Shown: one piece after another, positions 22,911-33,718 of the stretch
Layout: every line of letters begins with the position of its first letter
Position numbering within the stretch: the first letter of the stretch is position 1
From: Favolaschia claudopus
Taxonomy: Eukaryota; Basidiomycota; Agaricomycetes; Agaricales; Mycenaceae
Reading direction: 5' to 3'
DNA length: 64,000 nt
Assembly: GCA_037176885.1 (NCBI GenBank)
Contig: JAWWNJ010000159.1
Location: 62,001 to 126,000 of the forward strand
Translations under genes and position numbers: made by a program
Notes under the pieces: model-generated
What the model was told of the DNA's origin: nothing
Database searches by the model: none
What the model saw: only the letters and a program-made list of their open reading frames with translations

Positions 22911-24719
22911 CTACCCGCGAGAAATAGCCCGAGCCCAACCTTCCGCACGCGCCTGCTCGTAGACCCTCTCAGCCATTTCACGATCAACATATTTCCTTGA
23001 CATATTACCGTTGACCCCCGTCGTATTCAGCGCGGCTTCGACCCAGGATCGATAGATGCCCGGATAAATACCGCGGCACACGACATAATACCCACCGTCG
23101 GCACCCACAGAGAGAGGATTTTCTGTATACACAGTAGGCGGAGGGCGTGGGGTCGTGTCGCAATCGTCGGGCAACTGGGAATCCGAGGTCAAACCTCGCC
23201 CGCGGGCGTAAGCGATGGCAGCCTGGGCGGCACGCATAGTGGGGAAACCACAATGAACGTTGTTTCTGTACCCGTGGGTGCGCGCGATGACTTCGGGATA
23301 AGTCCGGTACGCTCCAACTTCGAATCCGTAGAAAACGGCATAGGCTTTGCCGCCTAGATTGGGAGGATCAGCCGCGCCGGGAATGGAAGACGAAGGGGCC
23401 GAGGGCGATGATTGAGACGCGCCAGATTGAGACGCGCCAAAAGCGAGCGAAGGTGACAAGGGAAAATGGGCGGCTGGAGTTGCCGGGCGAGGGGCCGATG
23501 GTGACGACGGGGGGGGCAGTGAGGTTTCTGAACGTAGACGATGGGTGTGAGAGCCCGAGACCTGAATAGTAGCCGCGCCGGACTCGAACCATGTGGGGGT
23601 GGTGCCGCTTCGCGTTGGCGTATGGAAGGAGTAGGCGTAGGCGGGACGAGACGAGACGCGCTGGGTGGCGCGGGAGTGCGAGGTGTTGGCGGGGACGTAG
23701 ATGGCCTCGTGGGACTGGAGGGCGGAGTTTCTGTGAAGGAAAAAAGAAAGGTTAGTTAGTGTCTTTGAAATGGGAGGGTTGAAAGAGCTCTTACCGGTGA
23801 GGTCGGATGCAGTGGAAATGGAGGTCGAAAGATCGGATCCGGTCCAGGGAGGGGAAGGAGGCGGACTATCTGTACCGTGTGTCAACGAGGCTTGTTCGCA
23901 AGGTACGAGCGAGAGAGACCTTACCAGATATGTAAACGACGGGGCCCTTGCCTTTCCCCGACGACTTATCCTTAGACTTGCCCTTGGATGACGACGAGCT
24001 TGGCTGGGGTGTACTTTGCTCTTTGACCTTCTGCGGCGAGCGAGAGTCAGAGTTCGACGTCGGAGTGCCTGGGAGTGGAGTTTGAGCGAAAGAGACTAAA
24101 ATACGAACAGAAAAAAGCACCTGAAAATGGCTTTGAAGATCCGAATGGCTTCAAAGACCCCGTGTTGGCCGTTGAGCTCCCTAAAAGAATGCGTTTCAGA
24201 GGATGACAGTGCTAACAATTATTGAGAAAAGCTGACCCGCGAGATGGAGCTTGCGTAGGGAGGCTGTGGGCGGTGAGGGGGAGCGCGGCGGCTCGGGGGC
24301 AGCACCGCTGGCGGGTGGATTGCCTTCTTGTGGAGAGGAGGCAGGAGACTGGTCCTGAGTGTAACCCAGATCGGCCTCTGTATTTGGGTGAGAAAGCGAT
24401 CCAGTCGCGAGGGCAAAGAAATACTACCTGCCATGTCGAACACGGGAAGATTGCGGATGATGCGAGTGGCGTCGTCCTCGTCCTCGCTCGGCGGTTGGCG
24501 CGACACAACCATTTGAGAGACTCGCATTAATTTGCCCATGAGAGGATTCAATTGGCGAACGAGGTCGGCGAGTCCAAGCAAGGTGGCCAGCCGTTCGAGT
24601 TCTTCTTCAGAGAGTCCCGTCGTGATCGCCTGGAGTTGTTGAGGAGAGAGACGAGGAGCTCCAGGGGGAGGGCGCATGAGAGCCGCAATTTCTTCGACAG
24701 TGAGCCGTTTGGGCGGCAT
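22911..24719 (-). CDS. Protein with two RNase H1 N-terminal (viroplasmin-type) domains, no nuclease
   Basis: Seven exons in phase: 24719..24428, 24377..24237, 24180..24121, 24068..23925, 23869..23795, 23730..23590, 23527..22911; 489 aa. The N-terminus is helical (MPPKRLTVEEIAALMRPP...). The middle is a long serine/proline/lysine-rich linker with a KGKSKDKSSGKGKG stretch. The last exon has two copies of the small fold that in RNase H1 grips RNA-DNA hybrids: KAYAVFYGFEVGAYRTYPEV at about residue 345 and GGYYVVCRGIYPGIYRSWVE at about 425, each with the Y-V-V-x-x-G...G-I-Y-x-S-W-x-E pattern. The catalytic RNase H domain is missing. Hybrid or dsRNA binding is inferred from the fold; its partner is unknown. 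Confidence 0.8.
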
Positions 24720-25872
24720 GGTTGGTGGATGGAGGAGTACAGAGAGGTCGGACTTGGGGAACGGTTTTTGGGTTTGGGAGAACCAGGAGATCGATAACGC
24801 GTTGAGAATCAGAACATCTGAAGATAGAAGGGGGAGAATCAGCGGGCAGAGAAGGCCGTGGTGGGAGGGTGACACACAGCGGTCCGATAGAAGTCGAAGT
24901 GATAATTTGTTTTCATTGGATAGTTCGTAGCGAAGCTGAGTTTGAAAAGAAAAACAAAAGTGCCGGTGGGACGATAAGGCCAGAAAAGAGGTTGAGCCAG
25001 GGCGGAGATCTGCGGAAGGTCTTCAAGGTGGATCGTAGAACACTCTGCTGACATGCGTACCGCATGAGGCAGAGCTGAGCGGGATCATGAGGTTAGTTCG
25101 TGGCGAACCGTCGGCGGCAGCGATGTATGGAACATCCGGACTGTGAGACATTCCTTGGGGCTGTGGGGCTGCCCAGACCCGGCCGGAGCAAGTCGTCAAG
25201 ACATTTGGGGACCCAGAATGGTCATTTGGCGTGATGCAGAGGTCGGAAGTCGCCAGCAAGTGTTGAGAAAAGTCCCGAGAGTTCGTAGCGAACGATGGAA
25301 TGATTAATGCGGCGGCCATAGAAGCCCGAAGAAGACTTGGAATACAGGAAACAACGGCATTTCGGTAAGTACGGGTCTGTACGGGTGGGGCGGAGCCAAT
25401 AATTGGCATACCAAGTGCATTGGACCATGCGTTGATTTGGTCGGTGTGGGAAGGAAACTGGAGGTGAACCAGATAGACGAGTGGTTCAGCTCGGTAAAAC
25501 GGTAAGGTCAGCCGGGATTTCAGAGATATGAGACGAACAGGGAGTTCGAAGCGAAGGGTGGAGTGGAGGGCGGGTTGCGCAAGCAAAGTTGAGAACGATC
25601 GTGATCCGATGGCAGGTTTGACAGTTCCACGGATCCGATTCCTTGCTTCCCATGGGAACAAAAAATTCTTGAATGCATTGACGACAGTGCTTGGATTGGG
25701 TACAACGACGACGAGTAAATACCAACTAAGATACCGACAAGTAAGGACTGCAACAAACGGCGACAACACATTCTACGGAAAGCCTCTGACGGTCATTGTG
25801 GCGGGGAGAACGATCTGAATGAGTGCAATAGCGTATGAGCAGGGCAGATATAGGAGGAAGAAGGCGACCGAC
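24720..25872. other. 1.15-kb upstream region with four copies of a GTTCG...CGAA motif
   Basis: No spliced gene could be supported, although a 248-codon minus-strand frame (25769..25023) is open; its composition is not protein-like and it has no homology I recognise. The stretch holds four separated copies of a 13-base interrupted palindrome listed separately. Confidence 0.4.
24923..25556. promoter_or_regulatory. Four spaced GTTCGnnGCGAA(C/G) sites
   Basis: Copies: GTTCGTAGCGAAG at 24923, GTTCGTGGCGAAC at 25096, GTTCGTAGCGAAC at 25281, GTTCGAAGCGAAG at 25544. The half-sites GTTCG/CGAAC are inverted with a 3-base gap, a form usual for a dimeric DNA-binding protein. They lie 0.2-0.85 kb upstream of the RNase H1-N gene start at 24719. 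Regulatory function is inference. Confidence 0.4.
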
Positions 25873-26476
25873 CTAGACAACAACCTGCACGATGCCCCAA
25901 GCCAGGGCCTTGTTGAAAGCGGCGAGCGCTTGGGCCTGGGACTCGTACGACTTGCGGGCGCCGCCGGCGACACCTGTGATGGCGAGCTCGGAGAGGGCGC
26001 TGAGAGATCGAGGGAGATAAGAGATCGAGATTGAGAGCGAGGAGAGGGAAAGAGAAAAAACTTACTACTGATCAACGACCCCAACGAAACGTCCCCGGGT
26101 GATGGAGTACCACTCGGGGGCACGCACTTCTTCGTCGACTGGGGCCAGCGCTTCTTGAGGAGCGGCGATGAAGACTTCGTTGGCGAGGTACGGACCCTCG
26201 GTGCGTAGGTGTTCGACGAGGGGGGCGGGCAAGCCGGCGCCAGGGAGGGGGCGAGGGACTTCCTTCGGGGGTTCCTTGGCGACGACTTCTTTGTCCTTTT
26301 TGGTGGACGGGGGAGGAGGAGCGGGGAGAGCAGCGGGGACCAAGGCCGCGGGAAGGACAGAGGTGATCGGGATGACGATGCACACAACTATAGAGGAGGT
26401 AAGCGATTCAGAACAAGAGGTGAGATGACGGAGACTGACCGTTGGGCTGGAGGGCAGTAGTTGGGACGTAGCTCAT
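25873..26476 (-). CDS. Small RNase H1 N-terminal-like domain protein, 161 aa
   Basis: Exons 26476..26440, 26387..26066 and 25999..25873 join in phase. After a proline/lysine-rich stretch, the C-terminal half reads EWYSITRGRFVGVVDQY, then ELAITGVAGGARKSYESQAQ and AFNKALAWG. This matches the RNase H1 N-terminal pattern (W-Y-x-V-x-x-G-R-x-x-G-V-x...G-V-x-G-x-x-x-K-S-Y-x-x-x-x-x-A-x-x-A). No nuclease domain follows. It is the second gene of this fold in 3 kb, on the same strand as the 489-aa one, and may derive from duplication of the domain. Role probably nucleic-acid hybrid binding, by inference. Confidence 0.75.
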
Positions 26477-26771
26477 GATGCAGATGGTGGACGTGAAGAG
26501 AGAGAGGTGGCTTGTATTTGTTTGCGCAATCTGGGTTTTATACTGTTGATGAGCAAGGTCGTTGCGTGATGGAGAAAGGGCCGTGCTGGCGTAATTGGTC
26601 TTTCTTTGCCTTGCGTGATTTGTTCCCCCAACGCTGAGGGACGAATATCTTTCCTCAACAGAATCGCCGCTCCCCCGCTGCTCGGACGACGAGAACTTGG
26701 TTTGTGAGGGATTTATTATGCTGCGGTGGGTAAGCTGATATCAGACTCCGGGCCAGGATAACTGCACGACA
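26477..26771. promoter_or_regulatory. Divergent promoter between the 161-aa and 767-aa genes
   Basis: 295 bases separate the two starts. A TATA-like TTTTATACTG lies at about 26534 on the minus-gene side. No other motif recognised. Confidence 0.35.
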
Positions 26772-29314
26772 ATGGCTAAGTCGCAGAGACGGCCTCGAAA
26801 ACGCACTTACACGCGAAAGGAGAAAAAGGACCGTCGTAACCTCAAACTGTGGGCCGAGGGGGCGCGGGAGTCGATTCTCCGCCCCCACCTGCCCGCGTAT
26901 ACAGACGCGCTAGAGCGGGGTTGGCGCGCTGAGCGCGACTATGTCCGCGAAGTTTGTAACGAATTTCACGCGAAGGTCTCTTGGAGACTGGGGGATGATG
27001 AGGAGCCGGAGTTGCCCTTGGCTGAGTACGACCCACTGGCTACGGCTGAGACGGAGGAGCTGGACGACGAGGAGATAGTGTTGAAGAGAGAACGAATCGA
27101 CACCATGAACGCAGTAAGTCCGACGACGCGTGACTTGAATTAAATTTAACTTCATGTCTCCTTCTCTCCTTCTACCACTAGCGCATACACCGATGGCTGA
27201 AGTACCGCGCCACCAAAATGCGCCGCCCGAAGGCTTTCGATCGCTCTGGAGATCCTTGGGCCTTGCTTTTGTCTAAACTTGCCGGTATAACTGTTCCCCC
27301 TAAAGCTCGACAAGGCTATCAACAGTACATGCACGAGTCCTATGAAGCAGATATCAAACCTGTGGTGGAGGCGAGGTGGAAGAGTTCGCGCTTGGAGGAC
27401 GATGGAGTGACGCTGAGAACGGCGAAGGGTCCGGGGGCGCCTTTTCGAGCGGAGGTGGCTAGGGAGTTGTTCAAGGAATTGTCTGAAGACCAGCAAGTGG
27501 AGATCAAGTTGCGGGCGAAGGAACAGGCAGCGGCGGAGCGAGAAGAGTATCTGTATAAAATGAAGAATCCACCGTCGAAGAAGCCAGAGGATAGACAACG
27601 GTGAGTTCATGTGTTTCGATTTTGACAACGTTGCTAATGAGGGTAAAGATGTATCGATAATCTGGGGGCTTTCATGACCGAAGTCCTAAAGGGTGTCTAT
27701 GAGTATACAGGGCTGGCGTCGTTCGCAGTGTTTGGCGGACCGATGCCAGCCTTTGAAGGGGAGTTGCGCACGCTGACGTGAGTACATCATTATTCTTGAT
27801 TAATCGTGTTGTAAGTGTCGTTTACATTGTTCTTTCTTCGGCAGCGTCGCGTATGGCCGTAACCTTGGACCGAACGCGTGCCACTTCCCGCAGTGGTCAA
27901 AACCGCGATTCTCTAAAGATGTTTTGGATTTCATGCGCGAGTGGCTCCCGACCGCGTATTGTAAGTTACAACGCCTACTATCGGAGTGATAAATAAATAC
28001 TGATAAATTAATGTAGCCGCGTCCGACTGCGCAGAGGCGGCGCTGCCAAAGGACAACGAGTCCGACGATCCGCTGGCTCGCGCCAAATACACCATAAGCG
28101 ACGATGACGATACATCCGGCTCCGACACAGACAGCTCCAGCTCTACGAGCGATTCCGAGTCTGAGAGCGATTCTGACTCGCAGTCCGCGGACTCAGAGGT
28201 CGAGGGCGAAGTTTCGTCAGCGGGAAAGAAACGTCAACTCAGTCGGAAGAAGCAGCAACGCGCCAAGGCGAACGAGAAGGCGAAGAGGGAGAAGGCTGAG
28301 CGTGGGCGCAAGGGGAAGGGCGGAGACAAAGGGAAGGAGAAAGAGAAGGGGGGGAAAGGGAAGGAGAAAGAGAAGGGCGGGAAAGGGAAGGAGAAAGAGA
28401 GGCCAAAGCAAAGGGAGAAGGAGGCTGAGAGAAAGACTGAGGCGGCGAAGAAGAAATCGGAGGCGGCGAAGAAGAAAACGGTGACGGAGAAGGGTAAAGG
28501 GGTGGCGACGAAGAAGAGGAACGACGAGGGTTCGAAGGACAAGACGGGGGGGGAGGCCTCGTCGTTGAAAAGGAGGCACGAGGAGGGCGGGGAAGAGTCG
28601 CAGAGGAAGAAGAAAAAATCGGTCGCAGCGCACGCACCTCCTCCAGCCCCGCCTCCACCGCCTCCGCCACCCCCTTCTCCACCACCGCCGCCTCCTCCCC
28701 AACGTTTGTCCCCACCAGCACCCGCGTGTGCCCCGGCGCCACCGCCGCCCCCTAACGCCCCCGAAACGTTTAAGGAAGTTTATCGCGAGGTATCGGCTGC
28801 GGCCTTGGGCGATGGTTACAACGCGCTGCTGCGTGTTTGGTCTGACCTCGAAAAAGAGTACAAGTGGAAAGGGGGGCAGAAGGGCTTGAGCACGAGATAC
28901 CGACCGCCGCAAGTGGCGAGCTGGATAACGGCGGGCCGTGGATTGCGGAACGGAGTTATGAGGGGCGGCGTAGGTCCGACGCTGTCGGACATCGGGGGAT
29001 ACGACGAGAGCTGGTGGAAGTGGTGGGCCGGCTTGCAACCTGCGTGGCGGGTTCTGGATGCAGAGAGGGCAGGACGGTTCCAGCGTGAGGTATATCCGGA
29101 AGGAGGGGGCGAGGAAAATTGGCAAACCTTACGCTTCCCTGGGAACAACGGTGCCCTAAGCCTGGTCGCCAGTTTGTATTGGTGGGGGAAGAGAATGGAT
29201 GAGAAACAGCAGTACGATTGGATGGAGAGCTGGGAGGAGGCGGTAACGGATGTTACATGGGTGCTGGCGGGACTTGTAGAGGCAGAAAAAATTCGCGGTG
29301 GTGGGCGAGTATGA
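26772..29314 (+). CDS. Unrecognised 767-aa protein with KE-rich and polyproline linkers
   Basis: Five exons, 26772..27113, 27182..27600, 27649..27777, 27845..27960 and 28017..29314, join in phase. The N-terminus is very basic (MAKSQRRPRKRTYTRKEKKD). A globular part follows (RIHRWLKYRATKMRR, then FAVFGGPMPAFEGEL and YGRNLGPNACHFPQW). Next come an acidic serine tract, a long lysine/glutamate/glycine tract with KGKEKEKGG repeats, and a polyproline tract near 28640-28760. The C-terminal domain is tryptophan-rich (PPQVASWITAGRG, ESWWKWWAGLQPAWR, LRFPGNNGALSLVASLYWWG). I recognise this only as a recurring mushroom multi-copy family of unknown function. The charged tracts fit a nuclear, nucleic-acid-associated protein, which is inference. 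Confidence 0.75.
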
Positions 29315-30277
29315 GTTTGGAATTTTGTTAGCGACTGTCGTGTTTCTTCAAGTTCCCTTTATTTATTTATATACGTATATACGTTTGAACGACTGACTTC
29401 AAAAAATTCTCTAAAGTAGTGTACATACTCGAGCCTACTACTATACACGAGACTACTACTATGACTGGGGACTTTGCGCTCGCTCTGCTTGACGATTGAT
29501 TACTTACTTTATACACCTTTATACAATAAGATTCGTCGCAGGCTTTTGATTTGTTGCGCGCGTTTGGCTTGTCCTTGATTCCGCATCGAGCTCAGAAATA
29601 CTTGTATCTATTGTGGTCAACTCAGGGTGGCGTCCAACCTCTTGTACTTGGCAAGGACCACGAAAGGAAGTTCAAAGGCAATTCAAAGGAAATGTTTTTG
29701 TTGAGCAGAAAATGTTCATTGCAGAAGATGTTCATTGTGTCTACATATGAATTATGTGCAGAGGTAGAGAAGGGGAGATGGAAATAAGAGATGAGGGTTC
29801 ATATACGACGATGCAGTGTTGGGGAGGGGAGATGGGGGCACAGCCAAACAAGACCCAAGTGATTGGGCTGTCAAGATAACGGCTGTAGCCGCGGACGCCG
29901 GCTGCCGAACATTGTTCTGCCGACGTGCCGAGCAGAGCACTCCCCAGGGTGCGCAAAGTGGACGTAGCCAGCTGCTGTGTGGGTGCATCCCGAAAACCAA
30001 CCGCACCACCTGGCTACGAGCATGCCATTTAGTCTTTATATTACAACTAGGGCTCGACTGGTTCTACCGGTGGCTGCTCACCCCACACGGTTGCACGATT
30101 CAGCGCGTTGATGACCGGCCTTATGATCAATGATGTACTTGTGGTAGCCTACAGTCGAGTCGTAGCAGTCTGTCAATGGACATAGCGCGCGAAAGCACTC
30201 CGTATGAATGCGCACTGCACCAATTCTGGGTACCATTCGCTGAGTGGGTATTCAAAATAAGTACTTTACGATGGAAT
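29315..30277. other. Intergenic, no gene seen
   Basis: Holds the 3' flank of the 767-aa gene (TATTTATTTATATACGTATATACG near 29360, AT-rich) and a stretch near 29415-29465 where CTACTACTAT-like words repeat. No spliced coding structure. Confidence 0.35.
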
Positions 30278-30356
30278 GATGTGACATCACGGTAGGATTC
30301 GATGTGATGATGTGACATCGCGGTACCAAGAGCTGACAACGATGTGACATCACGGT
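30278..30356 (+). repeat. Three direct copies of GATGTGACATC(A/G)CGGT
   Basis: Copies start at 30278, 30309 and 30341, spaced 31-32 bases, so on roughly the same helical face. Each holds TGACATCA or TGACATCG, close to a CRE/ATF bZIP site (TGACGTCA). They end 85 bases before the ATG of the next gene. A promoter role is inference. Confidence 0.5.
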
Positions 30357-30441
30357 TCGAAGACCTGATAACGGCTTGTGACTGTCACTGTGACCCCCGT
30401 TACATCTCTCCGTCACCTGCTTGCACTTCGTTCCTCGAGAA

Positions 30442-32260
30442 ATGTCTTCCTCCGGCTCTGCCTCTCGCCCGCTCTTGGCACGTCCAAACTCTAGGAAGGT
30501 AAACATTGCTCCAGCTGCTTCCACGGGTCTGGCGTCCGCCTCGCTTTCTCTGTATGACGGTGTCGCTTCCGCCGGTCGACTGGCTGAGCAGGAGGCGCTT
30601 TCCTCCTCCTCCGGACACTCCTACGGACAGGGCAATCGAATATCTGATCACTCTTCGTCTGTTGCTCCAGATGTCTCGTCGCAGCTACATTCCGAGATTC
30701 CAGACCACCCCTGTCCTGTCCATGTACCCTCTCGGTGTTTGGATAACGACTTCGGCCCTTCGTATGTCGTAGTGCCAATTGAAGGGTCTGATCGTGGGTG
30801 GTTTCAGCCGCCCGAGTGGTCGAACAGCCCCCCACAGAAAAAAATGGTCAATTTCGCCCTCTCCGATTATTATGGCTTGCTGGTTTGGAAGCAGACATCT
30901 AAAGTGGGCTCCGCTTTCAGGGCGTATGATCGAGAGCTCTGTCGCGTACTGTGTTTTAATGGAGCACATGCGGATGTATTCGCAGGGGTTATCGAGCCAG
31001 AAAAAAACGGAATGCCTGTTCCGGCTTTTCCTTTTCTGACCAGTCAAGGAAACTGGTGTACCCCCCAAAAGGCTTCTTCTTGGATGCACCTCCGAGAGAA
31101 GGGTGGACCAGTACCTTATCACCCGCCAAGCATTCCCTCTGCCGACGCCCTGCGAACTCCACCCCCCAATCCTTTTCAGGCCATAGTGCAAAACTATGGT
31201 GACGATAGTGAAGATGAGGAGGCGGGATCCGAAGCCGACGAAGATCTCCATCTACGGAACCCGTTTCCCCACGAGATATCTACCAACGTTCTATCTTTGC
31301 ACGGGAAGCTCCATCGCCTTCCTCAGCCTCTAAGCCTTATCGCCCGCGATATAAGCAGCGATATACACGAGATTGCTTATCGCGAGGTACGCCCGCTGGC
31401 GATGGCCAGGAACTCAGAGTCTTTGTCGGTCATGTTCGCTACGACTACAGATGCTCTGTACGCGTTGGGAGTGTTTGATCGATATCTGGATCCCCTGGCC
31501 ACTGTTAGATTCGAGTCTCCCGACAGTTTCGCCGAATCGTTCAACGCTGGAGAAAGATGGAAGGATCCTGGTCTGGATTGGTCCCCGCTACAGTCTGCCG
31601 TGGTGGTTTGCGCGGAAGAAGTCTATTTCTGCACTAATGAGTCTGGAACTTCAGCAGCTATGCCGCCACCCTTGATCGTCAGCGAGCGCCATACTCCCAG
31701 TGTGCCTATAGCACGGCTCGAAGACTCGGCGGAGCAATCCGGTGGGCACGAAGCAAGCGATAGTGCAACAGATGATTTATCGCAAAACCCTGCTTCGTCC
31801 TCGGTTTCTCCACCTTGGATACTCACACCGATCCCACCGCCTCATGATGCTATATCATACGATCAATCTCTTGGCCGTGACGAAGTTCAGCCCAGGGGGC
31901 AGGATAACCCGATGATTACTACATCCTCTCCACCTCTGAGCCCTCGGTCGTCTCCCGTGGTGCAAGAGTCTGTCCTTCCGCTCGATGCCCTCGAGCTCCC
32001 TTCGTCAACCGTATCGTCGCCGTTGTCGAGTATTGACTCAGAGTCCGAGCACGAAAGTTCGCCCACTTCTGGTTAGAACCTCTTCTTGTCGTGCACGCCC
32101 GTTGATTCCTTATGGTGTTACAGGTCCTCGGATGTTGCCCCAAAAGCGCACACTGGCATCTGAGGAGACTGCAGAGCCACCGAGGGTTAAGCGAGTCAAG
32201 CTCGTGGTTCCCCAGCGTCGCCAGCTGCAGGTGGACCCTTACTTTGGGAAGTCAGGCTAG
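30442..32260 (+). CDS. Unrecognised 588-aa protein, serine/proline-rich tail
   Basis: Exons 30442..32071 and 32124..32260 join in phase across GTTAGA/TACAG. ATG 30442 is the first in frame after an upstream stop region. The middle is globular with aromatic motifs (RGWFQPPEWSNSPPQKK, VNFALSDYYGLLVWKQ, GNWCTPQKASSWMHLREKGG) and a short acidic stretch (GDDSEDEEAGSEADED). The last third is disordered, serine/proline-rich. The second exon ends in PPRVKRVKLVVPQRR, a likely NLS, and then VDPYFGKSG. No domain recognised; probably a multi-copy mushroom family. Confidence 0.72.
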
Positions 32261-32429
32261 TCGAACAGATGCCTTGCTCCCAAGTCGCCACTCAGATTTT
32301 TTACTACAGACACTCACGAAGTTCTCTTCACGAACGGAGAGTCGTGGGACGCGGGTCCGAGTTATTTTTCGTTTCGCTTCTATAAACGAGAGTTGAATAG
32401 TTAACCAGTGTATCACGCTGCTTTTCAAT

Positions 32430-32928
32430 ATGGGAGCGAAAGGAGTGACCGGTACGTCCGCCCAGTGAAGTCCACAGGCAAACCAACTATCCTTCGTCGT
32501 TTAGATTTGCTCTGGCGCAGATTTTGCGAGAAAAGGAGACTGGTATCTGTTCCATCCACGGGCGGTACGGGCTCCTCGACACTGCAGGGTATATTGAAGA
32601 ATATGTGTGTATTCTGGCGTTGTATCCGCGATGCCTCATTCTCGTATTTTCGCGTCAACCTTAGGCTCCTTGCACTGAAGATGTGGCGATTGCTAACTTC
32701 AAAGAGGAATATCTCCAATATACGGGACATTCCTGGGACGATCAATACAGACGCTCGGGTCCTCCGGGCAACATACGTCGGCCATGGGGACAGTATTTTT
32801 GGGTCGGTGAGTGTGGTGTCAGGTATTGCTGTCCTGTTTCTCACGAGCAGGTTGCCGTGTGTTCAGGGCATAGTGATGACGTTGGCGTGCAAATATATCC
32901 TGTAGATTACGATGAGCGTGGACGTTAG
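32430..32928 (+). CDS. Unrecognised gene or gene remnant, cysteine-containing C-terminus
   Basis: Coding-like peptides occur in order but not in one frame: ILREKETGICSIHGRYGLLD near 32523-32580, continuing GYIEEYVCILALYP, then from about 32683 a clear exon (ANFKEEYLQYTGHSWDDQY, PPGNIRRPWGQYFWVG, YCCPVSHEQVAVCSGH) to the TAG at 32926. The middle join is not resolved; an intron between about 32630 and 32665 is likely. Family not recognised. Confidence 0.45.
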
Positions 32929-33718
32929 GGCAATATCTCTCAATTTGGATTTCCGGTGGGACGTAGTTCTATTTTGCCGTTTCTTCCTACGAGAATGCTA
33001 TTCTATGGTCTCCGCCCATTTAAGAGAGGCCGACGGGTTAAAACCCTGTGGGGACGCGCTTCAGTTGCCCCTCCACGCGCCAAAAATCCCCCGCAACCGA
33101 GACCCTATGTACTTAAATCGAAGGATTCTATGTGATTCTAAGGCGGTATAGGTTCAAGGAAGTGGAAGTGATATGCGGCTGGAGTGCGGGCGGTGCTGCG
33201 AGCATTACTGTGCTTGATATATATGTCGCCAATTTTGAACCTGACATATTCGAATCAGCTAACAATCCGCGTAAAGTGAGTGAATTGCCCGAGAAATTCG
33301 TTATTTGTCTCTTTCAGAGTCTTTCTATAAAGGTGGGCTACAGTCTCGCTGGTTGGCCCGTCAGGGCGAGAGCCGCGTCCTGCACCGACATCTCTTTCTC
33401 GGTTTCGTGCGCATCACGTCTCGGACTTGGTAGTTTCGCTTTTTCGAGCAGCGGGTATATCAGTTTCGCGCGTTGACCGGTCATGGCGAAGCACGCGTCC
33501 TGCAATACTAGTTGCTCGTAGTCTGCAAGAGAGCCGCAGTTCGATGCACAGTTCTTATTTGTTTGGCCGTGTTTCGTTGATGTATCATTGATTGCCAGCT
33601 GGCCGTCTCGGTGACCAGTTGGTCATCTTCATCATGATGGCTTTGATACGCACGTGACCTTTTTCAAACTCGTTCTCGTACTCTCCTGTCCACATAGCGC
33701 ATTCATCTTCCTGCTTCT
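32929..33718. other. Intergenic with weak coding remnants
   Basis: Frames near 33130-33470 (for example EVEVICGWSAGGAASITVL) may be remains of a further gene, but no splice structure supports one. A near-repeat CGCGTTGACCGGTCATGGCG / TTGGCCCGTCAGGGCGAGAG occurs near 33350-33490. Confidence 0.3.

Noticed and set aside
24096..24120. A 25-nt intron in the RNase H1-N gene
   Set aside because: The CTCCCAG acceptor at 24069 is in the same phase and gives an ordinary 52-nt intron.
25023..25769. 248-codon minus-strand frame as a gene
   Set aside because: No splice context, no family resemblance, odd composition, and the repeated GTTCG...CGAA sites suggest regulatory sequence.
28104..28742. Arginine-rich plus frame and proline/serine-rich minus frames at the 767-aa gene
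   Set aside because: Shadows of the KE-rich and polyproline tracts of the real exon.
13161..30441. Terminal inverted repeats enclosing the whole KDZ-to-767-aa gene block
   Set aside because: I compared the left flank of the KDZ gene with the right-hand gaps by eye and found no convincing inverted match; a dot plot would be decisive.
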